From: Panaeolus papilionaceus
Lineage: Eukaryota > Basidiomycota > Agaricomycetes > Agaricales
Assembly: GCA_015501605.1 (NCBI GenBank)
Contig: JADNRZ010000018.1
Span: 434,001 to 498,000 of the forward strand
DNA length: 64,000 nt
Direction of reading: 5' to 3'
Below, piece after piece: positions 21,343-35,081 of this stretch. Below the pieces are notes generated by a model that had not been told where the DNA came from, did not search any database, and saw only the letters and a list, made by a program, of their open reading frames with translations. Within the stretch, counting starts at the first letter, position 1, and each line of letters starts with the position of its first letter. The position numbers and the translations under genes were made by a program.

Positions 21343-22799
21343 TTATTCTTTTTCATTTTCTGAGGACATGGAATGTACATCATCATCGTATGCATCGTCA
21401 AAATCAGAACCCAAAGCAGTCGATATCTCTGTGAGAACAAGAGAGGTTATATCGCAAGAAGATCGTTCCTCTAAAGAAGTCCGTTGTGATTCGTTAGCTC
21501 GAGGCATGACCGTACTACGACGGGTGGTCCGAGTCGTTGCCATTCTTTGCTGCTGGTTACCCCTGGTCTGCGTACATGTTGTAACAGCACGCATACTCGG
21601 TTCGGGCATGGGTGTAACCCTGGGATTGTGGAGACCCAACATTGTATAACAATAGGTCGCAATAACGAGAAGATTGCACACTATGAGTGAAACCGCGGCC
21701 TGGATTTGCGAATCAAGGGGAAAATAGATTATCAGTCATTGTCAACCCAGCTCGGTTAGCAGAATGATGACACAGCGAAGAATGCATAATATAGATGATG
21801 ATGAGAAAGACGACCCCTAGCGAGGGGTGCGGAAGGGATTGTGGGAATCGTCAGGAGTAATGGTAACTTACCTCCAAATAACCCATGAATATCCTCATTA
21901 CCCCTCTCGTTGGCTCCCAAGTAACTGGTGCGAGTTGAAATACGGAGGTGGCAACACAAGCGCAAGACATGAGGAGGCTGCCAGCAATGCAAACGAAGAT
22001 TAAGCGCCGTTCTTTATCGGGTAGACGAATGTGTCGTAATTTGTAGAGTGGGGAGATTACTAAGAGGACGTCGGCGACAACATTGGCTGTGATACAAAAA
22101 ATGAGTATCGACCAGTGAGTTATGGGAAGTTCTACTCACAGACGACGTAGTAATAAATAAGAGGTTTCGAAAAACAGCATTGAATGACAGAAAAAAAGGC
22201 CCACGAGGAGACATGGCTGCAGAGGAAGATGGCTTGAATAATAAACGATGACCAAAGGCAAAAAAAGAAGACGGCGAGTCCAATGGCGTAGCGCCTGGTT
22301 GAGTCGCCAGGGGGAAATATTCTCGCAAAAGCCAAAGCGAGACTAATACGTGTAAGCCTACAGACCGCAGCTTTAATGATGTTATTTGGCCAACAAAGTA
22401 CTCTGCCTACCATTCGACGGCAATGACACAAAACACTCCTATTCCATATCTAATCATATTCCCCGTGTAGCTTTGAAGGACGCTGTCTGGGGAGACTCAT
22501 TGTCAGTCGACCGGTCTTGAGACAACGCGTAAGTACTCACTTGCACCCATGTCGCTTAGCCACAGGATTGTGACTGCCAGCAAATCCATTATGGCTGCCC
22601 CACCCGCCAAATAATCATCCCACCACGCGTGACGCGTTTTTTTACGATGGTAAATCCGAAAAATAGTCAACAAGATGGCACCAGCATGGACAAATGTCAT
22701 GCACACTGGTTGACATCAGCGCTCACGCTGAATGCAACATAGAGAAGGACAGACAGTACCTTGCAGAATGTAGCCTGCTTTTACCGAAATCTCCTTCAT
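21343..22799 (-). CDS. Fungal-rhodopsin-type (Pth11/SAT-like) multi-TM membrane protein, copy 1
   Basis: The ATG at 22799 begins MKEISVKAGYILQ, spliced to an exon (about 22711-22553) encoding VCMTFVHAGAILLTIFRIYH, then RKKTRHAWWDDYLAGGAA and a second hydrophobic segment. The FRIYHRKK...WWDDYLA pattern is the signature of the fungal rhodopsin-like membrane domain seen in Pth11-related proteins. Further minus-strand exons encode hydrophobic stretches (near 22430-22330; 22320-22140; 22090-21900) and a final TM (MCNLLVIATYCYTML). The tail to 21343 is long and polar, Thr/Arg-rich and then acidic (DFDDAYDDDVHSM). Some intermediate exon borders were not resolved. A related gene lies at 56526-57973. 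Function is unknown; a receptor role is only suggested by topology. Confidence 0.65.
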
Positions 22800-24101
22800 T
22801 GTTGGTTTGGGAGATTAGAGCGTAAGTTATGAGGTAGAGGTGGCCATCGAAGACGGGGGAGGGGGTGAATTAGGGATTGGGTGACACATAAATGAAGCTA
22901 ATGAAGCTTGTTCAAAAATAGCAAAAAAAACCAACAACGATATAGAGGCCATGTGGATTTGTGAATAGGAAAAAAGAAGCTGAATAGGATAGGGCAGAGC
23001 TACAGAGAAGCATTGAATGGGACGGAGCCGTAGATCGTGAGTGAGGATATCTCCTTTCTGAGCTCGTTGAAACGATTATCCGCTGTCTGAGAGCGTCAAC
23101 AGCCTGTGATGGTGGTAGAGTATTTTCTGCATGCACAGATAGACAGATTGAAGCCAATTTTCGGTAAGATTTGAGCCGGTTGCGTGTCTTACACTCTCTA
23201 AAAGATGCAGACATAATTATAGCGTTCAATACCCGGGATATATGGGCATAAAGTTACCCACAAGTTCGCCTTCTTCTGTGGGGTGGGTGGTAGATCAGCT
23301 TTTCAAAAACCCACTGGAATAAAGATGAGCCAAAACTTTTGAAACGTTAACCTTTCTGGCTGTCCCGGAAATATAGCATCATACAGAAATAGACGTGCTT
23401 TGAACTTCACAGCAGCGAGCGTTGCGAAATCTCTGGGATGTCCCTTAGGGTGTCGAGTATATAAGTTTGGTATTGCTATGCAGATAATTTTTCACTTGAA
23501 ACAAGCATAAACGAGGAAGGAAACATATATCCGGGTAGTAATTCGGGTCTAAGACCGAAAACCTTTGGAGACTAACCATGAGAAGGATTTGTGTTGTCTG
23601 AGAACAGAGAGACAGAATTAACACCGAGAGATCCCAGAATGTGGCGCGTTTGAAAGCTTTCATATGAAGTCAAAACAGCACAGAGCAAAAGAACACCCAA
23701 GCTGCAGCCAAAATGATAACACCCAAAACCAGTAAGAGCTGGCCATAAAGGAGGAAGACAAGATCTGCAATTTAGAGGCGACTCTGATATTTGAAAGCCG
23801 GCTGTTTCCGAGATGCCGGATCAGACGCTGACGGCCATGTTACAAACCGACCTTTGTCCAGTCGGCCACTTTTCCTTTCTACAGCATACCCCATCTGCAA
23901 CCATAATACAACGCTACATTATAAAATCATGCAACACTTCCATGTATAAATGAATCTAGAAATATCCAGAATTTTTCTGCAAAAGCTTACTCACTCGATT
24001 GCTGATGCAATTAAAACCAGTCATCACATTACGAATGACAACTCGGTGCTCGGCGCAATAGCATCTTAGTATCTTCCACCACTTTCTACTACTCTTATCC
24101 A
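22800..24101. promoter_or_regulatory. Divergent intergenic region with a membrane-gene remnant
   Basis: Promoters of the flanking divergent genes must lie at the two ends. The middle contains the decayed membrane-protein fragment described separately at 23574-23764. Other short frames, such as 22912-23229 on the minus strand, have no recognisable motif. Confidence 0.4.
23574..23764 (-). pseudogene. Remnant of a multi-pass membrane protein gene
   Basis: After an acceptor-like TTGCAG, one minus-strand frame reads DLVFLLYGQLLLVLGVIILA, then a further hydrophobic stretch to SVLF. It meets a TGA at 23672-23670 and continues in the same frame as LHMKAFKRATFWDLSVLILS and SLCSQTTQILLM before a donor-like GTTAGT. 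Two strong TM segments joined by a basic loop suggest a real membrane protein broken by one nonsense codon. I see no convincing exons on either side and cannot name the family. Confidence 0.3.
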
Positions 24102-25222
24102 ATGTCCTCAGACTTAGAACGCACGATATCGCTGAATATCAGTTTTCGGGGACAAACCCATGCATTATCTCTGCTTCCAGAGACAACCCTAGATGAGCTC
24201 TACACCAAACTAGAGGAGTTAACTGAGGTACCTCCAAGTCTGCAGAAGATCTTATACAAAGGGAAGAAGAACGGCCTGGATGGAAGTTTGAGTATATCTC
24301 GAGCTGGGCTTAAATCTGGGTTGAAGATGCAACTATTGGGATCAACGATGAAGGAACTCGACGGCATGAAAGCCGTGGAGAACGAGCAACAAAGCAGAGA
24401 AAAGATAATGAAGGAACGGGCGTTAAAACCTCAAGTCAAGGTGATTCGCAACGTAGTTTCACGGGCGTTCGATCAAACTGACGGTAATACCTTCCCTTAG
24501 CTTCGTTCTACTGGTTCTGGTCCTATCGCATCTCTCAATTCATCATCTTCTGTATCTCTGCAATACCGCTTTCATGATATCAAACCCCTAGGTCATCTTC
24601 CGAAACCTGAAGAAGCACAGAATCTGCTGAAGAAACTGTCAGAGGACCCGGGAATCCAGCATATCATGCAGAAGCACAAGTTCTCGGTCGGCCTGTTGAC
24701 TGAGCTCGCTCCCCACGAGCATCCTGAACTACTTGGTCTAAATGAAAACGCAGGACAGGCGATTAAGCTTCGCATTAGGACCGATAAATACGATGGCTTC
24801 CGTTTATATCGAGAGATTCGTCGAGTGCTTTGCCACGAACTCACTCATAACGTCTGGGGAGATCATGACGAGAATGCACGTGTCCGCCTAAATACCTACC
24901 ACAAACCGTTGTCTTATTTCGTTCTATTCAGTTTAAAGAATTAAACTCCAAGCTCAATCGGGAGGTCGCTGAATTTGAAAGGTCAAAAGTAGCTGGGACA
25001 CATTACCTCGCCGGTGGACCTGAATATGACGTTTATCAACCTTCGTCTGAATTGGAGGCGGAGGCCAATACCTATATCCTTGGCGGCTCATCTTCATCAA
25101 ATATATCCTACGAGTCGCAAGAAGATCGTCGACGACGGATTCTAGAGGCGACCATGAACCGCTTGCGAAAGGAGGAAGAGGACATAGAACACTCTTGCGG
25201 TACTCATTCTACTTCACATTAG
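24102..25222 (+). CDS. Ubiquitin-like/WLM-domain metalloprotease (Wss1-like)
   Basis: Proteins of this type are zinc proteases related to Wss1 and Spartan that cleave DNA-protein crosslinks, often linked to SUMO or ubiquitin signals. Exon 1 (24102-24440) encodes an N-terminal ubiquitin-like fold (SLNISFRGQTHALSLLPETT...LQKILYKGKK) and a basic linker. A 60-bp phase-0 intron ends at TTAG 24500. Exon 2 starts LRSTGSG and runs through GHLPKPEEAQNLLKKLSEDP and FSVGLLTELAPHEHPELLGL to the catalytic motif CHELTHNVWGDHD (HExxH with a downstream His), the WLM zinc site. A further intron near 24890-24930 precedes FKELNSKLNREVAEFE and a Glu/Arg-rich C-terminus ending at TAG 25220-25222. About 340 residues. 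Its donor near 24889 is uncertain. The gene is 296 bp upstream of the DNA polymerase delta subunit gene, on the same strand. Confidence 0.85.
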
Positions 25223-25517
25223 GTTTATTACGTCGTATTTATACCCTGAATCGCTTTGTAAATAATATAAAGATCATACATTTACAGATTATCAGTCCTA
25301 AATTTTCTAGAAGTTATGTCATGCGGACTATCGTACTATCGTTGAATCACCAACTAGGATTAAGCCAGGAGCGGGGTAAGGTCAAGGGGCGGATCAAACC
25401 TGTGGATTACCATAAAGGGACTCGAACCAATTAGTGAATGCTGACTCCAACCCCGCAGACAACTTCAACCACAACTTCCATATCCACCACCCTTGTAATA
25501 CTGAAATTTATTCTCCA

Positions 25518-26332
25518 ATGGCACCAAAGACGTCTAAGAAGAGCGCAACTCCCATGACACAGTCCATACTCGGATTTTCGTCGACGAAAAGGACAGCATC
25601 GGCTGCCAACCTGGCAAAAAAGCCAGGTGTTAAACCGACGGCGTCAGTTCTGAGTGATGCCCGCAAAGTTTCAACTGGCAGCGAATTTGACGACATATCT
25701 CTCGCCTCTAACTCAACTTTGAGTGAAGACGACCCTATCGAGGACTCTTTCGACGCATCTGACCGCAAAACGGAAAGGAAGGTTGACACTGAAGAGCGAA
25801 CACAAACTGTTTCCAAAAGATTAGCGGCAACGAAATTGTCTCAAGAAGCTGAACTGAAGAAAGAAAGGACCCGGGCTGTAAAGCCAGAACCAACGAAAGC
25901 AGTTGTTCCTGAGGAATTACCAGAGCTCAACCCACAAGATACAAAGTGGAGAAAACCTTTTGCCCAAGCAAAAGCAAAGATGGGGAATCTGCAAACGAGT
26001 ATGCTTTCTTCTGTTGTCATCTCGACTCTTACTAACCAATGTCGTTTGTCTCAAGTTCACGCCCAAAACCAGACGAAGATCCATGATATTTTGAGAGTAT
26101 TTGACAAGTACGTCAACATTGTCTGTTGGTTGCTCTCCTCCGCTCTAATTATGCTCGTTCTCAAAGCACCTATGAATATGGACCTTGTGTTGGGATGTCT
26201 CGCCTTGATAGATGGGAACGAGCGGAAGCTCTGGGGTTGAACCCACCCAAAGAGGTCTACGATATCTTACAGACCAAGCAGGGATCCACCCTGGACGAGT
26301 ATACCCAGTCTGTTTTCTATGGCCAGGTTTGA
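25518..26332 (+). CDS. DNA polymerase delta small subunit (Cdm1/POLD4)
   Basis: Non-catalytic subunit that stabilises the replicative DNA polymerase delta holoenzyme in the nucleus. The ATG at 25518 starts MAPKTSKKSATPMTQSILGF; the Q-x-x-[IL]-x-x-F-like TQSILGF near residue 15 resembles a PCNA-interacting motif, as in fission-yeast Cdm1. Residues ~30-160 are acidic and disordered with sumoylation-like sites (VKPEP). Two introns (about 26000-26054 and 26109-26147) join in phase to give IHDILRVFD, NTYEYGPCVGM and SRLDRWERAEALGLNPPKE, the diagnostic POLD4 C-terminal domain. The protein ends with VFYGQV before TGA. About 230 residues; longer N-terminus than the human protein but typical for fungi. 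All conserved core residues are present. Confidence 0.88.
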
Positions 26333-27025
26333 GGCGGTTGCAAATGCTTGTATTTTTATGGTATGTAGATCAGTTCTATTTTCTTTCATCAACTAACGGT
26401 GATCTGTGTCAATGAACAGTCGTATTATGGATTTATTTTTGTTTCTTCGTGCTCGATCTGCCTGCCTGTTTTCGTTTTGCTACATTTGATGTTCTACTCA
26501 TATCATCTTGCCAAATAAACACTTCATTCTATTCTTCTTACTTCAACTGCCCCCCTTGTTCTTCTGCAAATTTGCGAGGCTACTCTTTCTCCTGTCCAAT
26601 TGAATCAGCTTCAACTACGCGTATATTTCCCTGGTCATCCCAGTAACTAACACGCGAAACACCATATGCAGTATGTCGGTCCTTTAAGGCGGAAGCCGTA
26701 ATCACTGGACCGTGTAAGCGCCGACTCCATCTTTAGAAAGAAGACCTCACATGTTATATTTGCATTGTTCGACAGTTCGACTTGTTTGTGGACTGATAGA
26801 TCGTCTTATCAATGATATGCCATCGGATACGTCTAGGAAATATTATATTAGGGATAGGGGCCAACAGTCCCTGTTGGTCGGAATGCCATATGAGTACCAT
26901 GGATGCTATCCGACTTATACATCCACAGGCTGTGTTTGTTCATTCTGGCTGATATAAAGAATCAGAACGACCATGCGGTTAACCAAACTCTTCTTAGTTT
27001 CCTTCTTTCATCGCTAGTAACAAGT
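26333..27025. other. Intergenic region between POLD4-like and monooxygenase genes
   Basis: About 690 bp on a shared plus-strand orientation, so it holds the 3' end of the polymerase subunit gene and the promoter of the flavoprotein gene. Short frames at 26449-26646 and 26751-26957 lack motifs. Confidence 0.45.
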
Positions 27026-29693
<2,668 letters not shown>

Positions 29694-29989
29694 ATACGGT
29701 TCACTGGTGTATGCGGCGTTAAATCAATCTTCTTCCAATGTAAATCATCTTTTCAATGCAAGAAACAATAAATTCTAAGCGCCTTCATAGCTATGCATCT
29801 AGAATCAAGAAAGTTGTATATGTTACAGTGGATACGAAAACTTGAATTCATAGTCATAAATAATTAAAAAGAAGGAAAGCATACATAGCAATACGATGTG
29901 GCTAGGGTATCTGCGGAAAACATTTCAGTCACAAGTCCATCAAGTAGATGTAAGGTACAGAGAACATCCAATGGCCGAGGCACTGAGCC

Positions 29990-32697
29990 TCACTTCCACG
30001 ACTTCGAAGAAGGCACCTCGGTCCCATTTACAACTCGCTTTGGACCGCCTCCAGCCATAGGAGGGAAGGGTTTGCTTGGCTCTTTCGTCCTTGTTGTTGC
30101 TCCATTCGTTGTTGATCTCGAGGAGGGTTTCGCAGCAACTTTCATAGTCTCCGTTGAGCTGGTCGGTGATACCTTCTTTGTCGTCATAGAAGGCATGGGG
30201 GGTAACTTGCTCATCGTCTTTGTGGACGCTATTCTGGTCTTGGTGACACCGTTCTCTTTCTCGCCACTTGCAGTCCGAGAAGTTGGCTCAGCCCTAGCCT
30301 TTCCTTTGTCTTTCGTCAAAGCCAGAGATTTCTTGATCGCCGTTTCGTCTTTGGTAGTGCGTCGTGCCTTGGCTGTAGGCTGAACGACGTTACTCCGCTG
30401 TAACGGTGAATCTGGGGGTGATTCAACTCCAAGCTGAGCCGCTAATGACATCTCGGGTGAGGGTTCACGGATGACCACATCTACTCGGCTGTCTGATAAA
30501 GACTCTAAAAGAAGTTTTTCCGTTTTGAATGCCTGTACGGGCGGACTTGATGTGGAAGATGACATCGAGAGGGTTAACGCTTCTTTCAGAGGACTTGGTT
30601 TCATTGGTGAGTATGCATGAATCATGCGCATAGCAAACGGTTTAGCCACAGGGAATGGACGAGGTGTCGTTGGAGGAGGAATGAGGTTGGAAGGAACGGA
30701 CAAGAGGTCCGACGATTCACTTGATGATGTTTCTTTCCCATTGGATGATGGGCTTTCGGGAGGCGAGGTTGATGATGGGGGGATTGTTGACCTCGGTAAG
30801 GATGCTCTTGGGGATGGAGGAGGTAAAACAAATGCTGTCGGTAAGAATGACGGTGCCGCGAGGGGTGCCACTAGCTCGGTTTGGTAGGATGTTACCTTGG
30901 ATGGCGAGGATATGGATTTAGATGTCTTGTGTGCCTTGCGCGATGCACCAGCTTTGCCAACCCGAACCTTCGCCGGGGAGGCTTTGACTCCTCTTTGCGA
31001 GGGCGCGCTGACTTTACGAGGCGAGGCTGGAAGGGGTTTTGACTTCGGTTTCCGTGGCGAAAGCTGCGACTCAGGTTTGTGAGATTTTGGGAGAACCTTC
31101 TGCATCTGCCAGTTTCGTTTCTCGTCCATAAACTGAATCCTCTCCTCCTGCACAGGTCAATTAGCATCACATCAAAAATAAATAAGGAATACAGTCGGTA
31201 CCTCGAGAGCTGCTCTGTCTTTGCTGAATTGTGCGGCAGCCTGTGTCAACTTCTGCCGCTCGCCTTCCAGCTCATTTTTGAGGGCCTCTAACTTCTCCCG
31301 TTGTTCAACCACCAAGGTACTTGTTGCAGCTGAGCTGGCTTGAGTCGCTAATGACGCGATCACTTGCTGACTCTCTGTGAATTTGTCAAACATGTTTCGA
31401 ATCTCTTCTGCTTGCGAGGTAGCCTTGGCTTCGGATTCAGCTACAGATCACACGTGAGATTCAGTTCTAGAGCATAGAGCCTTGAACTCACCAAGGTCCT
31501 GTTGCAGCTTTGCAACCATATCTTGGAGCGCTTCGTTTTCTTCATTGTCTCCTTGTACAACCTGGATGGTTGGTTGGACGGCTGGGCCATCTGCGTAGTT
31601 TTTGCCTGCCAAGGTAGCTAGTGTGTCGTTTAAGCCATTTAAAACGACGTCGAGTTGTTCGCCTGCAGCATTGGGAGGGGCCAACGGGAAGAGATTTGTG
31701 ACGTTAAATTCTATAGGCTATTTAAAGACCATTAGCTCACAGAAGTTTAAAAGAAAATGAAGGAACGTACTTCATCCAAGTTAGGGTTATTGAGAATGGT
31801 ACAACGGGCCTGATAAAGCATCGTCTGAATTGTATTCGTCGTCCGCACAACCAACTTCTTGAGGTATAGAATCTCATCCTCCAGTTGTGCTCTTGCCTGC
31901 TCTGACTGCTCAAGTGCAACATCAAGAAAACCGTGGCCACGACCTATGTCCTGTCCCTCAATTGCGGCCACATTTGCACACTGTAGCCCACTGTGAGTTC
32001 CAGCGATCTTATATTGAGAATCCGATATCTTCTGCCATCGTTCCAGGGTACGCTCGATTTCTTTTTCCTTCTTCTTGAGTTCGGATTGGTGTGTTGCGCG
32101 GACACCCTGCATAGCTGTTCTCGTCCGTGTGAGCTCCGCCGATGTATGTTTATGCGCGTTCTCAGACGCTTGAAGAGCTTTTAGTGCAGCGCTATGTTTG
32201 TAATCAATATGTCAAAGTCACAAGAAGACATGCCGGACAACGCACGCAAGACGTGATTTGTGCAGATTCATTTCCCTTTCTGCGTTAGCTGTTGATTCCA
32301 CTGATCTCCGGTACATAGAAAGGATACGTTCATGGTCATAAGATAGAGTCTTGAATTTCGTAGATATATCTTCCGTCCTTGACATGTCATTCTACATTGC
32401 GATTTATTAACTCTGGGTTATATTTCAGTACAAGAGATATGAGCCTACCATTCTCTGACTAAGTAATGCCAGCATGCATTTTATCACTCGTGTCGATGCA
32501 TCTGGAGATATCCCGTCCAAAGAAATTCCAGGCGGGGAAACAAAGCCATGAGCCAAGAGTTGGTTGTTGATATATTCGACACTTGTTGGTGAGATCACGG
32601 ATGCTTCAGATTCCTGTTCAAAGAATGGTGAACCAAAGTCTGAGTACGGGGAATCCTTGTTCTGCCAATGGACTTTCTTCGTCGGCGTCGTCGACAT
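29990..32697 (-). CDS. ADIP/Msd1-type spindle-pole anchoring coiled-coil protein
   Basis: The family includes fission-yeast Msd1 and vertebrate SSX2IP/ADIP, which anchor microtubule minus ends at spindle poles or centrosomes. The ATG at 32697 starts MSTTPTKKVHWQNKDSPYSD. Near residues 40-60 is VEYINNQLLAHGF, the conserved N-terminal ADIP motif. Downstream exons, separated by short introns near 32420, 32230, 31770, 31690, 31460 and 31170, encode long coiled coils (ELKKKEKEIERTLERWQK; LEQSEQARAQLEDEILYLKK; EQREKLEALKNELEGERQ). The last exon (about 31153-29990) is a basic Pro/Ser-rich tail with many SP and TP sites (SQLSPRKPKSK; KVSAPSQRG; EPSPEM), consistent with cell-cycle kinase control and microtubule binding, ending at 29990. 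Family assignment rests mainly on the N-terminal motif plus architecture. Confidence 0.75.
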
Positions 32698-33394
32698 TGT
32701 TGAAATGAACAGAGAGGTATTTCCAAATTTAGATTTCCCGCACAAACGCGTTCAATGTCATGTGATCGTGTTGTAATGCTACCGGCAACATCGGCACCGT
32801 CCTTGGCACTCGCCAGTCGCGACTTGAAAACCTCTCGAAACAGACCTTAACTTCAAAAAAACCATCTGGGTTTACTTCTGCTACTAAAAAAAGGAATGGG
32901 TGCAAAGAAGAAGAAAGTTCCAAAAAAACGCTCATCAGCACAAAAATTAGTCCTATTGAAGGCAGTGGAAGCAAGCCGGAAAGTGAAGACCATCGACAAA
33001 GCGGGAAACGGCACACTAGTCAAGAAAAACACTATGAAAGAGGATAGTGATGCCAAAAATGACGCCAACGAGGCGACATGAAGGCCCAAAGTTATCGACC
33101 AACACAGATCTCGATTCTCAAAAGCCGGCAGCTCATCCTGCAATCAGCAAACGTTGGAAGCGTGTCGTTGTAGAAATCTGTTGAGAATATCAAGTGACTC
33201 AGAAGACAGGAGGACCGCAGTGACATAGTTGGTGAACGACAGACAGGGGTACGAAGTTGTGAATTGTAGAAATACTGACGGATAGATCGCACTTGACTTT
33301 ACGTTTCTAGTTTTTACACGTCGATTTGGATTTCAATAACATCCTCTAGTGGTATAATTATAACAAATATATATAATTTTACAAAACCCAAAAA
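32698..33394. other. Upstream region of the ADIP/Msd1-like gene
   Basis: The promoter of the ADIP-like gene must lie at the left end and the 3' end of ALG5 at the right. A 61-codon plus-strand frame at 32896-33081 starts MGAKKKKVPKKRSSAQKL and is lysine-rich. It could encode a small basic protein, but nothing else supports it. Confidence 0.4.
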
Positions 33395-34648
33395 TCAATC
33401 CACCTTTGGCTTCACAGGACGAGCTGTCCATCTTCCCAGCAGATGATTAGCCCTAATAATCAACAAATCCCTGAACATCTGAATAGACGCGTGAATGACA
33501 TTCAGCTTGCTTCCTGCAACCTCGTGCCATTCCACGGGGACTTCTGCCACGGGTATAGAAAGCTGCTTGGCAAGGAGGAGCAGCTCGACGTCGAATATCC
33601 AAGTGGGAAGGTGTTGCGCGGGGAATATCTGCTGTGCGGCAGATCTTGAAAACAATTTGAACCCACACTGGGTATCGCGGATATGTCCAACACCAACGAT
33701 GCGCAGAATGGTGTGTAACCCGTACATGAGGATATTACGGAGGAGAGAGCGCTGATCAATTTATAAATGACAAGATAGCACGTTTTGAAATTCAACGTCA
33801 GTTATCGTTATAAAAAAAACAGGAGACAAAAGATAAGCTAAATCACCTTTACGACAGCCTCTGATTTGACGAGATGGGCACGACTTCCAACAACGACACC
33901 AGGGGCGTTCTGAGGTGCAATTTCGTCCATAGTCTTCCAAAGTTCCTCCAAGTCTTCAATGCGGCTCGCACCATCAGCATCAGCCATGAGCAATCGTTCG
34001 CCACCAGCGTACAACATGCCATGCCTCACTGCTCCTCCTTTGCCAATATTTTTCTCGAGTGTTACAACCTTGATATCCGAGTCCGAGTACAGTTTCGCAA
34101 GTTTAAGCGCAGTCTGCGATGTCTTGTCCGACGATCCGTCGTCAACCACCAAGATCTCAAACGTGCGGGTCTTTTTCGTTTTGAGGTGCTCAATGGTAAC
34201 ACGCATCATTTCGGGCAGCCGGTCTGTCTCGTTGAATGCGGGTACGACGATGGTGAGGTCGACGGTACTGGGGTTTGATAATCGTGGCAGAGATAGAGGT
34301 TTGGTTGGCGACTTGTTTGATAGGTATTTCTTTTCCGAGTCATGGGTGACGATTGGGGGAGGTGACCAGAAGATAACTGCTGCATATACCTTGGAAGAAT
34401 TAGCTTTTTGAAGACTTGTAACGATGTGGACGAGGACGAGAACAGAGTCAGGATTAAAGGTGTTCGATGACACCTACCCAAAGGTTTCGTCAACGACTTG
34501 GCGCATCCCTGAGAGGAATGCCCATGACTCGAAGAACAAGGATGAAGGGAATATCATCATATAGATTAACACAGAATTAGATCCTCACCAAACCAAAGAG
34601 ACCCGAGAGAGCGAGAACAAGACCAGAAAAGAGTGTGAGCTGCTCCAT
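33395..34648 (-). CDS. ALG5: Dolichyl-phosphate beta-glucosyltransferase
   Basis: Transfers glucose from UDP-glucose to dolichyl phosphate at the ER membrane; dolichyl-P-glucose then donates the terminal glucoses of the N-glycan precursor. The start at 34648 encodes MEQLTLFSGLVLALSGLFGL, the single N-terminal membrane anchor. Following exons give VYAAVIFWSPPPIVTHDSEK, then the GT-A (GT2) catalytic domain: DLTIVVPAFNETDRLPEMM, FEILVVDDGSSDKTS, KNIGKGGAVRHGML, and the DxD-type metal site LLMADADGASRIEDLEELW. VVVGSRAHLVKSEAVVK follows. The last exon (about 33745-33395) has RNILMYGLHTILRIVGVGHI, DTQCGFKLFSRSAA, WIFDVELLLLAKQL and EVPVEWHEVAGSKLN, all hallmarks of ALG5. Length about 340 residues, as expected. 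All catalytic motifs are intact. Confidence 0.92.
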
Positions 34649-35081
34649 GATAGCGTGCTGACTCGTCCTTGATAAAATAGCAAGATGTATGAGACTATTA
34701 CACACAATTAAGCATCACTACCTCACTTACAGCTATACCATAAGGCAGAGGGTTGGGAGTAGTGGTGAAGGTGAGGGGGTGACAAGGGTAGATTTAGCCG
34801 TACAACTGACACGACGACATGTTTCGCATAAGTTGCCGTGAGAACACACTCGGCATTTGCCTGAAACGCGACCTCGTTCAGGTTTCGAATGGGTGGCGAG
34901 GACGCGTTGACAAAGCTTGTTTGTCTTTGAACCTCAAGCTAGGTATCCATAGTCCAAGAAAAAACGGAATCCATTGGTGTACAAATCACAAAATACAAAT
35001 TCCAAAGTTTACTTCCAACAATTACCCGAACTATTTCCACTCCTTCAAGTTACTAGTCTGAGACAACAGCGATTCGCAGAG
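34649..35081. promoter_or_regulatory. Upstream region of ALG5
   Basis: A 433-bp gap between two minus-strand genes: ALG5 promoter on the left side, 3' end of the next gene on the right. A GA/GT-rich run at 34740-34790 is the only compositional feature I notice. Confidence 0.4.

Noticed and set aside
25405..25435. Minus-strand GGTTCGAGTCCC resembling a tRNA T-loop
   Set aside because: The flanking bases do not form the 5-bp T stem, and no D arm, anticodon arm or acceptor stem could be built around it.
30622..31082. Plus-strand frames opposite the ADIP-like gene
   Set aside because: They are antisense shadows of its Pro/Ser-rich tail.
32896..33081. Lysine-rich 61-codon plus-strand frame as a small gene
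   Set aside because: A lysine-rich run can arise from an A-rich stretch; no supporting start context or conservation is visible, so it is mentioned only in the intergenic entry.
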